A DNA stretch of 64,000 nucleotides from Salsipaludibacter sp963812245 (GCA_963812245.1 CAWEUK010000002.1:1116001-1180000); one strand, 5' to 3'. Positions 19,950 through 30,081 are shown, counted from the stretch's first letter. The notes: generated by a model not told the origin, from the sequence alone. Made by a program: numbers and translations.

Positions 19950-22900
19950 GTGGGGGTGTCCTTCACGGTCGCGGGTGCCCTCGAACTGGCCCGGGACGGC
20001 GCGGTCATCTCCGACCGCGCGTTCGGCGGACCGCAGCCCCGACTGGTGGCGGCGATGCTGCTGGTCGACCGCGACCGGGCCTGGTCGCCCGAGCAGATCG
20101 CGGCCCAGGTGTGGCCGTCGGGCCCACCCGAACGGTGGCGGCCGGCCGTCCGCCTGCTCGTGAGCCGGCTGCGGGGCCTGCTGGCCGAGGTCGGGGTGGA
20201 CGAGCGAGCCGTCGAGAGCCGCTCCGGGCACTACCACGTTGACCTCCCCGACCTGGCGGTCGACCTCGAGGTCGCGGGTGACGACGTCGTCCGGGCGGCC
20301 CAGGCGCTGGCCGACGGTCGGCTCGACGCGGCGGACGACCTCGCGGCACGGGCGCGAGCAGTGCTGTCGCGGCCGATCCTGCCGGGCCTCGAGGCACCGT
20401 GGGTCGAGGAGTTGCGCCGCACCGTGGGGCCGGACCACGTCGAGTCGCTGCTGGTGCTGGGACGGGTCCGTCGACGCCAGGGCCGCTGGTCGGCGGCCCG
20501 GTCGGTGCTGGCCGAGGTGCTCGGGCGAGCACCGTTTCGCGAGGACGCCTGGCGCGACCTGATGGGACTCGAGGCCGAGTCGGGCAACGTGGCGGCCGCC
20601 CTGCAGGTCTACGAGGACTGCCGTCGCCAGCTCGCCGACGAGCTGGGGGTGGACCCCTCGCCGGCCACCCAGGAGTTGCACACGGCGATCCTGCGATCGG
20701 TCCCGACTCCCGCCCCAGTGCGCGACGCGGAGGTCGCGATGCCACCGGCCCACGCGCTGTCGGCCGGGCCGGACACGCCCGATGGCGGGCCCGGTGTCAC
20801 GGTGCAGCGCCCGCCCTACGTCGGACTGCGGGCGTTCGAGCACGGCGACGCCGAGCTGTTCTTCGGTCGCGACGCCGCCGTGCAACGCCTCGTCGACCTG
20901 TTGGCCGACCACCCGACGGCGACGGTCGTCGGCCCCTCGGGCAGCGGGAAGTCGTCGCTGGTGCGCGCCGGCTTGCTGCCGGCGCTGGCGTCAGGAGCGA
21001 TCCCCGACGCGGACACGTGGCCGGTCGTCGTTGTCGTGCCCGGCCGGCGACCCCTGGCGGCGCTCGCCGCGGCCCTGGTCGCGCGTGGCCGGGGAGGATG
21101 TCGGACAGGGCTCCGTGGCGACCGCCACGGCAACAGGCACGCCCACTGCCACGGCAACGGCCACGGCCACCGCCACCGCCACCGTCGAGGACCTGGCGGA
21201 CCGGCTGGCCGACGACCCCGGGGTCCTCGACGCCATGGCGCGCCGGATCCTGGCGTCGTCGGGGGCCGACCGGGCAGCGCGGATCCTGGTGGTCGTCGAC
21301 CAGGCGGAGGAGCTGTTCACGGTCAGCGAGTCGGACCAGTGCGCCGCCTTCCTGGCGGCCGTCGACGTGGCCGTGCGGGCCCATGCCCCCAGGGTCGGGG
21401 TCGTGGCCACCATGCGTGCCGACTTCTATCCCCAGGCCGCGTCGAACCCGGACATGGCAGCGCTCCTTGGCCGCTCGCAGCTGGTGATTCCGCCGATGTC
21501 GGGCGCCGAGCTCGAGGCAGCCATCGTCGGACCGGCCAGCCTGGTGGGCGCGACGCTCGAACGTGGCATCGTCGGTCGCATGGTCGCCGAGGCGACCGGA
21601 CAGCCCGGTCGGCTCCCCCTGCTCCAGCACACGCTCGTGGGAGCTGTGGCACCACCGCGAGGGGGCCATCCTGACGCTCGCCGGGTACGAGCGGATCGGC
21701 GGCCTGGCGGGCGCTCTGGCCCGACACGCCGAGCAGACCTGGGAGTCGGTCCAGGACCAGGCCCTGGCCCGCCGGATCCTGCTGCGTGGGGTGTCGCCCG
21801 GCACCCGCGACGAGGCCGACAGCCGGCGCCCGATCGCCCGGACCGATCTCGACGGGATGGCCGAACCCGGTGATCTCGAGGCGGTGCTCGAGACCCTGGT
21901 GTCCAGTCGGCTGCTCCAGGCCCAGGCCCGCGAGGAGGGGGTGGTGTTCGAGCTGGCGCACGAGGCGCTGCTGCGCGAGTGGCCCCGGCTGCGCGGCTGG
22001 ATCGAGGAGGACCGGGCCGCGATCGTCGCCGCCGAGCAGCTCACGGAGGCGGCCGCGAGCTGGGAGGCGGTCGACCGCGACCCCGGGGCGCTGTACCGCG
22101 GGACGAAGCTTGAGGCCGCGCTCGACCACCTCGACGGTCGCGTCGACGCGTTGCCCGACCCCGCCCGGCAGTTCCTCGACGCCAGCCAGGCGGCCCGGGA
22201 CCAGCGCCGGGAACGCGAGGCCGAACGCCTCGCTCACCAGGCGCGCACCAATCGCCGCCTGCGTCGGCAGCTGGTCGGACTCGCCGTGGCGATGGTCGTC
22301 GCGGTGGTCGGCGGGCTGATCGCGCTGGACCAGCGTCGCGATGCCCGGGCACAGGAACGCCTGGCCGTCGCACGAGAGCTGGCGGCGGCGTCGACCGCGG
22401 CGGTGGACGAGGACGCCGAGCTGGGCATCCTGCTCGCGCTCGAGGCGATCGACACCACGCGCGAGGACGACGGCACGGTGCTGCCCGAGGCCGAGAGCGC
22501 CCTGCATCGCGCCGTCACTGCCTCCCGCCTCGTCCTGACCCTGCCCGGCCTGGGCGGCAGCGTCGCCTGGAGCCCCGACGGCACCGTGTTCGTGACCGAG
22601 GGTCCCGAGGAGTCCGGCCTCGTGGACCTGCGCGATGCCGAGACCGGGGAGTCGGTGCTGGCCTTCACCGGGCACGACGTCGACATCAACGACGTCGGGT
22701 TCAGCCCGGACGGCTCGGTGCTGGCGACCACGGGGGACGACGGGTTGCTGCGGTTGTGGGATCCCGAGACCGGGGACCTCGCAGTCGGAGTTCCAGGGGG
22801 AGGCCGGACAGGTGTGGGGCGTCGCCTTCAGCCCGGACGGCACGCGGGTGGCGTCGTCGTGGGTCGGGGAGGACCGGATCCGGGTCCTGGACGTCGCCAC

Positions 22901-24428
22901 GGGGGAGCCGACCCTCGAGGTCCAGGCCGGGACTCGGTCCCTCGGCGACCCCGCGAGTTTCAGTCCGGACGGTGCGCGGCTCGCGATCACGAACGGCTCG
23001 GAGGTCGAGGTCGTGGAGGTGGCCACCGGCGACGTCGTCCTGCGCTTCCAGCCCAACATGGAGACGGCGGTGGCCGTGGCGTGGAGCCCGGACGGGCAGT
23101 GGATCGCCTCGAGCAGCCTGGGCGTCGAGACCCGGCTCACCGACGCCGAGACCGGGCTGGACCACATCGCCGTGCCCCGGCAGACCGGGGAGGTCTTCGC
23201 CCTCGACTGGAGCCGGGAGACCGGCCAGTTGGTCACCGGTGCGCGGGACGGGACCGCTCGCGTGTGGAAGGTCGACGGCGAGGAGGTCGTGGAGCAGGTC
23301 GCCGTGTCGTCTCCCGAGGGTGTCGGCGGCATCGCCTTCTCGCCGGACGGCGAGCAGGTCCTGACCGGCGACGTCACCGTGACCGACGCCGAGGTCTGGG
23401 ACGTCGGGCTGGCTGGTGGCGCCGAGTGGGCGAACCTCCCGACCTCCACCGGCGGGCTGCAGAAGGCCGCCTTCACGCCCGACGGCGACCGGGTCGTCGT
23501 GAGCGGCCGCGACGCCGAGGCGGTCGTGTGGGACCCGGACACCGGAGCACGTCACGCCACCCTGGGGGAGGACCAGGACACCGCCGTCGACCTCGCGGTC
23601 AGCCCGGACGGCGGGTTGGTCGCGACCGTGAGCTACGACGACCCACCCCGCGCACAGGTCTGGGACCCGGACACGGGGGAGGAGGTGTTCGCGGTCGAGG
23701 AAGTCGACTTCCAGCCCGAGTTCCTCTCGTGGAGTCCCGACGGGCAGCTGCTTGCCGTCGCCGTCTGGGGCGTCCTCGACGGATCAGGCAAGACCGTGAT
23801 CGTGGATCGCACCGGCCAACGGGTGGCCGAACTGCCCGAGGAGGCCAACTTCCGCCCCGCCGACCTCGTGTTCGTCCCCGACGGCGAGCGCCTGGTCACC
23901 GCGCGCTGGAAGATCGACCGCGAGGACCCCACGGCGAACGGCCTTCGGGTGTGGGACTGGGCGACCGGAGAGGTGGTCATCGACATGCAGGAGTTCCCCG
24001 GGGAGCTCACGGTCTCGCCCGACGGGACCAGCATCGCGGTCAGCCGCCTCGCCGGGGGCGGCTCGATCTGGGACATCGCCTCGGGGGAACGCGTCGCCAC
24101 GCTCGACGCGCACACCGGCGACATCAGCGGCCTCGCCTACTCCCCGGACGGCGACCTGCTCGCCACCTCCGGCGTCGACGGCACCGTGCGTCTCTGGGAC
24201 ACCGATTCCTTCACGCAGGAACTCGTGCTGCACAGTCCGGACGGTCCGGTGTGGTGGGTCGACTTCAGCCCTGACGGTGATCGGCTCGTGACCACCAGCG
24301 ACGGCGTGGCGCGGGTGTGGGCGCTGGACCTGGACGATTTGGTCGGGATGGCCGAGGGCCGCCTGACCCGGTCCCTGACCGACGTCGAGTGCCTGCAGTA
24401 CCTCCACGTCGAGCGCTGTCCGGCCTGA
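19950..24428 (+). CDS. giant BTAD (SARP-like) - STAND NTPase - WD40 regulator, three apparent frameshifts
   Basis: Repaired length is about 1490 residues. Residues 1-~95 are an OmpR-like winged helix (AWSPEQIAAQVWP; RPAVRLLVSRLRGLLAE) and ~100-245 the BTAD helical repeat (ALQVYEDCRRQLADELGVDP). A STAND-type P-loop NTPase follows from VGLRAFEHGDAELFFGRD. Walker A is GPSGSGKSSLVRAGLLPAL (near residue 326), Walker B ILVVVDQAEELF (near 445), with ATMRADFY after it. One membrane-like segment (LVGLAVAMVVAVVGGLIAL) precedes about 12 WD40-type repeats (FSPDG...LRLWDPETG). Frames change near 21095, 21640 and 22795. Such proteins act as signal-responsive switches in actinobacteria; ligand and targets are unknown. 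It ends QYLHVERCPA, like its paralogue at 31.6 kb. Confidence 0.85.
21121..21190 (+). repeat. low-complexity GCCACG/ACCGCC tract coding a Thr-Ala run
   Basis: An irregular run of GCCACGGCAACG/GCCACCGCC units lies inside the STAND gene. In the restored frame it encodes alternating Ala-Thr residues between Walker A and VEDLADRLADD. The tract directly follows one of the frame changes. It could be a hypervariable linker or a misassembled stretch. Confidence 0.6.
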
Positions 24429-24464
24429 CGGCCCGGACCCCAACGGTGCCAGCGGACCGCGCAG

Positions 24465-24929
24465 CGCGGGACGCACGTCGGCGGCCGGGCGGGGTGAGCC
24501 GTCGCGCAGGCCGGCAAGACAGCGGCGGAGGAGGTCGCGCAGCTGGTCCTCGTCGTTGCCGGCCAGGTCGGCGAGCATGCGGTCCTGGACGTGGTCGACG
24601 TCGCGGTGGCAGGCGCGGAGCTTGCGGTGCCCCTCGTCGGTCAGCCGGGTCAACTTGATCCGTCCGTGGTCGGGGTCATTGCGTTGTTCGACGTGGCCCG
24701 CGTCCACCAGGTCGGCGACCAGGCGGTGCATGGTTTGTGGCGTCACGAAGCAGCGCCGTGCGAGCTCGGCGTTCGACAGGTCCGGGTCCACGGCCAGCGC
24801 GGTGAGGGCCGCGTACGTGCTCATGGTCACGTCATGGTCTGACAGGGCCCGGTCCATGTGGGTCCGCAGCTCTTGTTGCAGCTGCTTCACGAGCCAGCCG
24901 ACTTCGTCCTGGGTCGCTCGCCTTGACAT
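24465..24929 (-). CDS. MarR family transcriptional regulator
   Basis: The start is ATG 24929 (MSRRATQDEVGWLVKQLQQE). The winged-helix core is complete: DVTMSTYAALTALAVDPDLS, NAELARRCFVTPQTMHRLV, DLVDAGHVEQRNDPDHGRIK and LTRLTDEGHRKLRACHRDV. Usual MarR length (about 150 residues) ends near 24465-24480. However, the frame has no stop there and stays open antisense through the WD40 gene, so the true C-terminus is uncertain and may be hidden by a base error. The gene is divergent from the VOC protein and overlaps one of two operator-like repeats. Confidence 0.8.
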
Positions 24930-24977
24930 GTCAGCATCCTGATATATAGTCGCGATCAATGTCAGCATACTGACATT
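24927..24977. promoter_or_regulatory. paired MarR operator candidates
   Basis: AATGTCAGCATACTGACATT (24958-24977) is a perfect inverted repeat with 8-bp arms and a 4-bp centre. CATGTCAGCATCCTGATATA (24927-24946) matches it at 16 of 20 positions and overlaps the MarR start codon. Two phased sites between divergent marR and VOC genes fit autorepression. Confidence 0.75.
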
Positions 24978-25001
24978 CATCGCCAATGGAGGAGATCGAC
25001 C

Positions 25002-25361
25002 ATGCCAGCCACCGGAGTGGACTTCATCGCCCTGCAGGTCCGGGACGTCGCCGCGGCGGCCGACTTCTACGAACGACAGGTCGGCTTGGTGCGTGCCGAT
25101 CGGTCGCCGCCCGGCGCTGTCGTCTTCGCCACCGACCCGGTCCCGTTCGCCGTGCGCGAACCCCTGGTCGACCTCGATGCGGTCGACCAGCTCGGCTGGG
25201 GGGTCGCCCTGTGGATGCGAAGCGACGACGCCGATGCCCACTGCGAGGCGTTGCGCGATGCGGGCGTGGAGATCGCCGCCGAGCCCGAGGACTCGCCGTT
25301 CGGCAGGACCTTCGCCTTCGTGGACCCGGACGGCTACCGGATCGTCGTGCACGACGGGTGA
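25002..25361 (+). CDS. VOC (glyoxalase/bleomycin resistance) family protein
   Basis: This 119-residue protein starts at ATG 25002 after GGAGGAG. A VOC fold is evident: FIALQVRDVAAAADFYERQV at the start, HCEALRDAGVEIAAEP in the middle and GRTFAFVDPDGYRIVVHDG at the end. Members bind a metal and act as glyoxalases, isomerases, dioxygenases or drug-binding proteins. The pairing with MarR and shared operators suggests induction by a small toxic compound. The first metal-ligand position (usually His/Gln in strand 1) is not certain here, so activity is open. Confidence 0.85.
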   Translation: MPATGVDFIALQVRDVAAAADFYERQVGLVRADRSPPGAVVFATDPVPFAVREPLVDLDAVDQLGWGVALWMRSDDADAHCEALRDAGVEIAAEPEDSPFGRTFAFVDPDGYRIVVHDG

Positions 25362-25427
25362 CACCGACATGCTGCACCGACCAGGGCGTGCGCTCGGACG
25401 CCATGTTCACCTCGCCGACGATGCAGC

Positions 25428-26396
25428 TCAGGCTGTGCGCCGGCGGACGAACTCGACGGCGGCGGCGTCGAACGCCTCGGCGAGCGGCGAGTCCTCGGCC
25501 ATGTTGAACCCGTGGATGCCGCCGTCGACCTCGACGAAGTCGACTTCGACATCCGCCTCGGTCAACCGTCGGGCGTACTCGCGGTCCTCGTCGAGGAACA
25601 GGTCCGCGGTGCCCACGCCCACCCATGCGGGTGGCAGGCCCGAAAGGTCCTCGCGGGCGGCCGGCACGGCGTACGGCGGCGACGGCTGGCCCGGCGCATG
25701 TCCGAGGTAGCCGGTCCACCCGAACCGATTGTTGGCGTTGCTCCACACGCGGTGCCGGGGCGAGTCCAGCTCGTGTCGGGTCGCGGTCGTGTCGTCCAGC
25801 ATGGGGCAGACCAGCAGTTGCCCCGACGGCTGGGTGCCGCCCTCGTCGTGGAGCCGTTGCACGAGGCCGGCGGCCAGGCCGCCGCCGGCGCTGATCCCAC
25901 CGACCACGACCTTGTCGGGATCGACGCCGAACCGCGACGCGTGCTCGATGAGCCATGTCCAGGCGTGGTGGCAGTCGTCCAGGCCCGCGGGGAAGGGGTC
26001 CTCGGGACCGAGCCGGTAGGCCGGGCAGAACACCGGGACGCCGCTTTCGCGGGCGAGCTTCGCGGCCCAGCCGACGGTCTCGTCGTTGGATCCCAGGACG
26101 TAGCCGCCGCCGTGGATCAGCAGCACCGCCCCGTCGCCGCCAACGTCGTCGGGACGCACCACCTTGATGCCCTGCCCCACAGTGGGTTCGTCGGTGACCT
26201 GCACCCCCGACACGTCAGCGCTGGGGAGGATCAGCCCGCCGAGCATCCGCAGTGGTCGGTACGTCCACCGGTTGACCACGAGCCACCCTGCCTGCCGGTC
26301 CAACGCCTTGAATTCGGGTGGGGTTGGCACCCTCGATGCCGACGTGACTGCCGGATCGGGCTCGGTCCGGAAGCCCTTGGGCGTGGATGCTGTCAT
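25428..26396 (-). CDS. HSL-family (lipase/esterase) alpha/beta hydrolase
   Basis: This 322-residue protein carries the oxyanion-hole motif HGGGY (in VLLIHGGGYVLGSN), the nucleophile motif GGISAGGGLA, the acid region GTADLFLDEDREY and a late histidine in VDGGIHGFNM. The set is diagnostic for hormone-sensitive-lipase-like carboxylesterases. No signal peptide is visible, so it is probably cytosolic. It is transcribed leftward and followed (downstream in the window, same strand) by the patatin gene, which would be read before it; the 45-bp gap allows co-transcription. Confidence 0.9.
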   Translation of the reverse strand: MTASTPKGFRTEPDPAVTSASRVPTPPEFKALDRQAGWLVVNRWTYRPLRMLGGLILPSADVSGVQVTDEPTVGQGIKVVRPDDVGGDGAVLLIHGGGYVLGSNDETVGWAAKLARESGVPVFCPAYRLGPEDPFPAGLDDCHHAWTWLIEHASRFGVDPDKVVVGGISAGGGLAAGLVQRLHDEGGTQPSGQLLVCPMLDDTTATRHELDSPRHRVWSNANNRFGWTGYLGHAPGQPSPPYAVPAAREDLSGLPPAWVGVGTADLFLDEDREYARRLTEADVEVDFVEVDGGIHGFNMAEDSPLAEAFDAAAVEFVRRRTA

Positions 26397-26441
26397 CGTC
26401 AGTTTCCTTGTGTCGATGTTCGCAAGACGACGTGCCTCGGT

Positions 26442-27482
26442 TCAGTCCGACAGGCCCAGCTCCGTGCGGACGGCGTCGCGTCCGGCGTCGACCAGTCGGC
26501 GGGCTCGTGCGGGCTCGAAGTCGAGGATCTCCCCGATGCCGCTGATCGGCTCCTCAGGCGTCACGGGCACCAGTTCCACGTGCCGATGCTTGGTGTCGAC
26601 GCCGGCCGCGACCAGGTCGTTGATTGTCCGAGCATGGTCGAGGTCGGTCAGGATCGACGACCGGAAGGTGTGCTCGACGGCCAGCGCCAGCACGTCACCC
26701 AGCGACTTCGGCGGGCGGGGCCGGTCGCTGGGCACCGACGATGCGACGACCACGGCCAGGTCGGGCTCGTGCTGCAGCGCGGCGGCCAGCGGGGTGTTGG
26801 AGGCCAGTCCACCGTCCCAGTACTGCTGGCCGTCGATCTCCGTCGGCCGGAACAGGCCCGGGATGGCGGCCGATGCGAGCAGGTGGTCGACGGTCAGTTC
26901 CACGACCCGCAGTCCGTCCGGGGGGCGGCCGGGCGGTTGCCGGTTGCCGAAGCGCACCAGCTCGCCGGTGGCGACGTCGACCGCCGACACGACCAGGGTC
27001 ACGTCGTCTTCGAGCGGCAGGACCTCGCCGCCGATGGCGTCGACCAGCTGGGCGCGCAGGGGCTCGAGGTGGAACAGCCAGGTCCACCCGAAGAGGTCGA
27101 GCAGCCACTCTGTCGTGGTGTACTCACCCAGGCCCAGGATGCGTTGCGGGAGCCCCAGGGGGTCGCGCAGCAGGCGATCCACCCGCAGCAGCCTGTGCAC
27201 GTCGAACCGGGCCCGGTAGACGTCCCGGGACTTCTGGTCGGTCCACAGCGTGCGGATGCGTTCCGGTGACCAGCCCATCGCGGCGGCCGCGGCGGTCAGT
27301 GCACCGGCGGAGGTGCCGGCCAGCACCTGCGGGCGCAGCCCGGCCTCGTACACGGCCGCCACCACCCCGGCGTCGAACGCGCCGCGAGCACCGCCACCCG
27401 AAAGCACGAGCGCGAGCCGCCCGTCCTGCAGCAGCGCCCGGTCGGGGCGCGCGGGCGTGTCCGGCTGGTCACTGCCCGTCAC
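26442..27482 (-). CDS. patatin-like phospholipase (copy 1)
   Basis: This 346-residue protein starts at GTG 27482, which overlaps the stop of a 54-codon upstream gene (GTGA). Patatin hallmarks are the oxyanion loop LVLSGGGARGAFDAGVV, the nucleophile motif LAGTSAGALTA and the catalytic Asp in YWDGGLASNTPLA. It should hydrolyse acyl esters of lipids in the cytosol or at the membrane. It lies inside a 1.45-kb segment repeated almost exactly at 39.1 kb. The duplicated segment begins within this gene's stop codon, so this copy ends TGA and the other TAG. Confidence 0.92.
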   Translation of the reverse strand: MTGSDQPDTPARPDRALLQDGRLALVLSGGGARGAFDAGVVAAVYEAGLRPQVLAGTSAGALTAAAAAMGWSPERIRTLWTDQKSRDVYRARFDVHRLLRVDRLLRDPLGLPQRILGLGEYTTTEWLLDLFGWTWLFHLEPLRAQLVDAIGGEVLPLEDDVTLVVSAVDVATGELVRFGNRQPPGRPPDGLRVVELTVDHLLASAAIPGLFRPTEIDGQQYWDGGLASNTPLAAALQHEPDLAVVVASSVPSDRPRPPKSLGDVLALAVEHTFRSSILTDLDHARTINDLVAAGVDTKHRHVELVPVTPEEPISGIGEILDFEPARARRLVDAGRDAVRTELGLSD

Positions 27483-27894
27483 GAGGCGATGGGAACGTGG
27501 TCGACTCGTTCGCGCTGTGCATCGAGGAGCGCGGGATCGGGCATGAGGGCTTGCGTCTTCTGGTTCCCGTCCACGCCCACGACCAGCCACCCTCCTGCGT
27601 CGGAGGTCCCGAGGTCCTTCGAGGTGCTGGGTGGCCAGTTCACGTGCCCGCCTCTTTGTCGGCTTCTGTCCGCCAGGTGGATGTGGCTGTGCCGTCGGCC
27701 TGCATGCTCCCCATTGACGCCCTCCCCAGGCAGCCACCAAGAACCCGGCGCGGAGGGTCAACAACGGTGACGGCCCCAGTCAACACCAACGTCACGACCT
27801 GCAAGCCCGCCAAGGCCTGCAAAGACAGCCTACGGCGGATCGAGACATCAAACTCGGCTGAACGATCAAGTTCGTGTTCCGCCAGACGAAGCAT
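26444..27894 (+). repeat. 1.45-kb direct repeat, copy 1 (patatin unit)
   Basis: Bases 26444-27894 (1451 bp) match 39115-40561 (1447 bp) almost base for base in the same orientation. The visible differences are scattered substitutions, a 3-bp indel in the small upstream gene and a 1-bp indel further up. Sequence similarity stops abruptly on both sides. No inverted ends or transposase were found. Confidence 0.95.
27479..27643 (-). CDS. small protein coupled to patatin (copy 1)
   Basis: A 54-residue frame from GTG 27643 reads VNWPPSTSKDLGTSDAGGWL, then VVGVDGNQKTQALMPDP and ends DHVPIAS. Its TGA overlaps the patatin GTG by four bases, which favours translational coupling. Between the two copies of the repeat the only indel within it is three bases long, as expected if it is translated. 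WLVVGVDG recalls the start of universal stress proteins, but the product is far too short. Function is unknown. Confidence 0.5.
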   Translation of the reverse strand: MNWPPSTSKDLGTSDAGGWLVVGVDGNQKTQALMPDPALLDAQRERVDHVPIAS

Positions 27895-28317
27895 GAAGAC
27901 GTCCGGGTGCTGACACCTGTCGACGTCACGTCCCCCACCCGTTCGAGGGCGAGCCGAAGGTCGGGTGACGGGGACTGGACCAGGCCACACATTCGGAGCG
28001 GGCCAACTGCAGTTTCGAATTCGAGTCCGGTGTGGTCGCTCCCTCGCTCGTCGCCCACGCCCAGATGGGGCAGGCCACCGCGTCAGGCTGGGGGCAACCG
28101 GAATCGCTCCTGCGGCCAGCCCGGTGGTTGGGCAGCACTCGCCTTCTTAGCCTCGACATCGAGACGCGGGGGAGCGGGTGGACGTGGACAGGAAGGTGGG
28201 TTTCGGACGCAACGCACGGGGCGGCATCGTGCCAGTCGACGTCGAGGGGGACGGGATCGACGAGATCGCCGCCAATGCCGGCGGCAGCCACGAGGCCACT
28301 GGTGGCGGGGCTCGATC
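27895..28317 (+). other. gene-free stretch
   Basis: These 423 bp separate the end of the patatin repeat from the next operon. Frames on both strands lack codon bias and start signals; I see no RNA gene or clear promoter. Confidence 0.5.
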
Positions 28318-29157
28318 ATGGCGCTGACGGACAGCAGCGACCTCTATGGTGCCATCCACGAGGACGGGATCAACCAAGCGATCCGGCGCCTCATGGAACA
28401 GCGGCCGGTCTACTTCAATTTCTGCACTCAATGGGTGGCCGACGACTGGCCCGCCCGGCTCTGCTGTCCGCCCGACATTGACCCGCTGGTCGAAGCTCGC
28501 GTCAATCCGGTCGTGTCCATCCAGGATCCGCTTCCAATCCTGGGCACGGGGGGTGTCTACCGCCTGGACTGGGCGGCCCAGATCGCGGAGCTGTCGCTCG
28601 ACTTCCATGACTCCGACCGGCCCCTGCCTGCTCAGCTGGGAAGCCAACTCCAACCCCAGCAGGTCGGAGTGTTCGTGCGGATGTGTGCCGGCATCGGCTG
28701 CCCGTCGGACGAGATGCTGCAGGAGTTCCCGCCACCCGATCACCCGCCGATCACGTGGCCGAACGACGACGACCCTGACCCGTCGGACGAGCCGCAACCG
28801 GATCCGGTCACGATCCCGGTCGACCACCTGACCTGCTTCGAACTCGAGCTCGTGGCCACGGCCCATGCGTCCTTGGACGGACCGAGCACCGCCAGGCGCG
28901 TGGAACTGATCCTGGACGGGATCGAGATCGTCGACGTCGAACCCGACAGCCTCGAGGATGCCATGGAGTGCTACCTGAGGACGGTCATCCGTTGGGCGGT
29001 CCTGCCCCGGCTGAGGCTGCTCGTCACTGCGGTTGTGCTCGACCTCCCGATGTCGCTCGGGACCGTGACGATCAAGCCGGCAACTGCCGTGGCCCACAAC
29101 CCTGCCGTCGAGGATGACCAGTTGAAGGTCTATCTGGACCTGGAGGTGTCGCCCTGA
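28318..29157 (+). CDS. unrecognised protein, first gene of a three-gene operon
   Basis: This 279-residue protein starts at ATG 28318 (MALTDSSDLYGAIHEDGINQ). It has no signal peptide or membrane segment. Notable stretches are RPVYFNFCTQWVADDW, VRMCAGIGCPSDEML and a Pro/Asp-rich linker (PNDDDPDPSDEPQPDP). The second half is strand-rich (ELELVATAHASLDG; RLRLLVTAVVLDLP). The alternating amphipathic strands are compatible with a lipid-binding (TULIP-like) or tail-tube-like fold, but I do not recognise the family. It shares its stop with the start of the next gene (TGATGG), so the two are co-translated. Confidence 0.7.
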   Translation: MALTDSSDLYGAIHEDGINQAIRRLMEQRPVYFNFCTQWVADDWPARLCCPPDIDPLVEARVNPVVSIQDPLPILGTGGVYRLDWAAQIAELSLDFHDSDRPLPAQLGSQLQPQQVGVFVRMCAGIGCPSDEMLQEFPPPDHPPITWPNDDDPDPSDEPQPDPVTIPVDHLTCFELELVATAHASLDGPSTARRVELILDGIEIVDVEPDSLEDAMECYLRTVIRWAVLPRLRLLVTAVVLDLPMSLGTVTIKPATAVAHNPAVEDDQLKVYLDLEVSP

Positions 29158-30071
29158 TGGCCCACGTGACGATCGCGGCCTCCGAGACCACCTTCGAGAT
29201 GTTCTTCCGACACGTTCGGGACAACTTCCGCCTGGTCAGGGACGGCAAAGTGGACTTGGGGACCTACGTGCTGGGCTACGAGATCGACCTCCGCCTCAAG
29301 AACGGCACGATTGACCTCCGCCCTGACAACACCGTCGAGATCTCGCAGCTCGATCTCGACTTCGTCGTCTTCAAGGTCTCGTTCGGGCTCGACATACCGC
29401 AGCAGTGCATCGGTGGACAATGCGTCGTCTGGGTGCCAGTCAAGGGATGCCTCAAGCGTTTGCCGAAGGCGTGCATCTTCGCCGACGACCCAGATGTGGA
29501 GGTCGAGTTGGACCTCGCTCCGTTCAACAGGACCGAGGTGTCGTTCATCGGGTCGCTGAGGACGACGTACCACGTGAACCAGGACCGGCCAGTGCAAATG
29601 GATGCTGTGGATGCATCGTCACAGGGCTTGGCCAACCAGTGGCAGGTCTACATTGACACCGAGTCAGTCGATGTCGACCTCGTGGACGTGCCCGACATCT
29701 TGGGTGACCTGATGGACCAAGCCGTCGACAAGGCATTCGACGATGCCCTGGGATTGATGCCGGGATGGGCGAAGTCCCTCCTGAAGAGCTTCATCGCCCC
29801 ACTCTCCGGCTGGATGCGGGACATGCTCGACGTTCCGGACAACGTCGACGAGTGGCTCACCGACAAGCTCGACAACAGCTTCGGCCTGGGTGACCTCGTG
29901 ACCCAGGCACTCGTCGACCACTTCGCTCGCGAGTTCCCCATCAACGTCGTGGAGGACCCCTACCCAATGTGGAAGTCGGTCCAGGGCCTGAACCCGGTGT
30001 TCGTCCCCATTCGCGACCTGACCGTGCGCAACACCGACGACGAAATGATCGCCGAGGCATTCATCGGCTGA
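29157..30071 (+). CDS. unrecognised protein, second gene of the operon
   Basis: This 304-residue protein starts at ATG 29157 overlapping the upstream stop. N-terminal strands (YEIDLRLKNGTIDL; LDLDFVVFKVSFGLDIP) are followed by a short cysteine cluster (CIGGQCVVWVPVKGCLKRLP). Long amphipathic helices follow (DLMDQAVDKAFDDALGLMPG; LLKSFIAPLSGWMRDML). No export signal is seen. Its organisation looks similar to the preceding gene, suggesting that the two products form a complex. Lipid binding is one possibility; there is no direct evidence. Confidence 0.7.
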   Translation: MAHVTIAASETTFEMFFRHVRDNFRLVRDGKVDLGTYVLGYEIDLRLKNGTIDLRPDNTVEISQLDLDFVVFKVSFGLDIPQQCIGGQCVVWVPVKGCLKRLPKACIFADDPDVEVELDLAPFNRTEVSFIGSLRTTYHVNQDRPVQMDAVDASSQGLANQWQVYIDTESVDVDLVDVPDILGDLMDQAVDKAFDDALGLMPGWAKSLLKSFIAPLSGWMRDMLDVPDNVDEWLTDKLDNSFGLGDLVTQALVDHFAREFPINVVEDPYPMWKSVQGLNPVFVPIRDLTVRNTDDEMIAEAFIG

Positions 30072-30081
30072 GGAGCACAAG

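Noticed and set aside
21121..21190. CRISPR-like short repeats
   Set aside because: Units are irregular 6-12-mers without spacers and lie inside a coding sequence.
23784..24464. C-terminal extension of the MarR protein antisense to the WD40 gene
   Set aside because: The extension lacks MarR similarity and mirrors WD40 coding; the frame is open by GC bias or a base error.
26444..27894. Insertion sequence as carrier of the patatin duplication
   Set aside because: No transposase, terminal inverted repeats or target-site duplications are visible at either copy.
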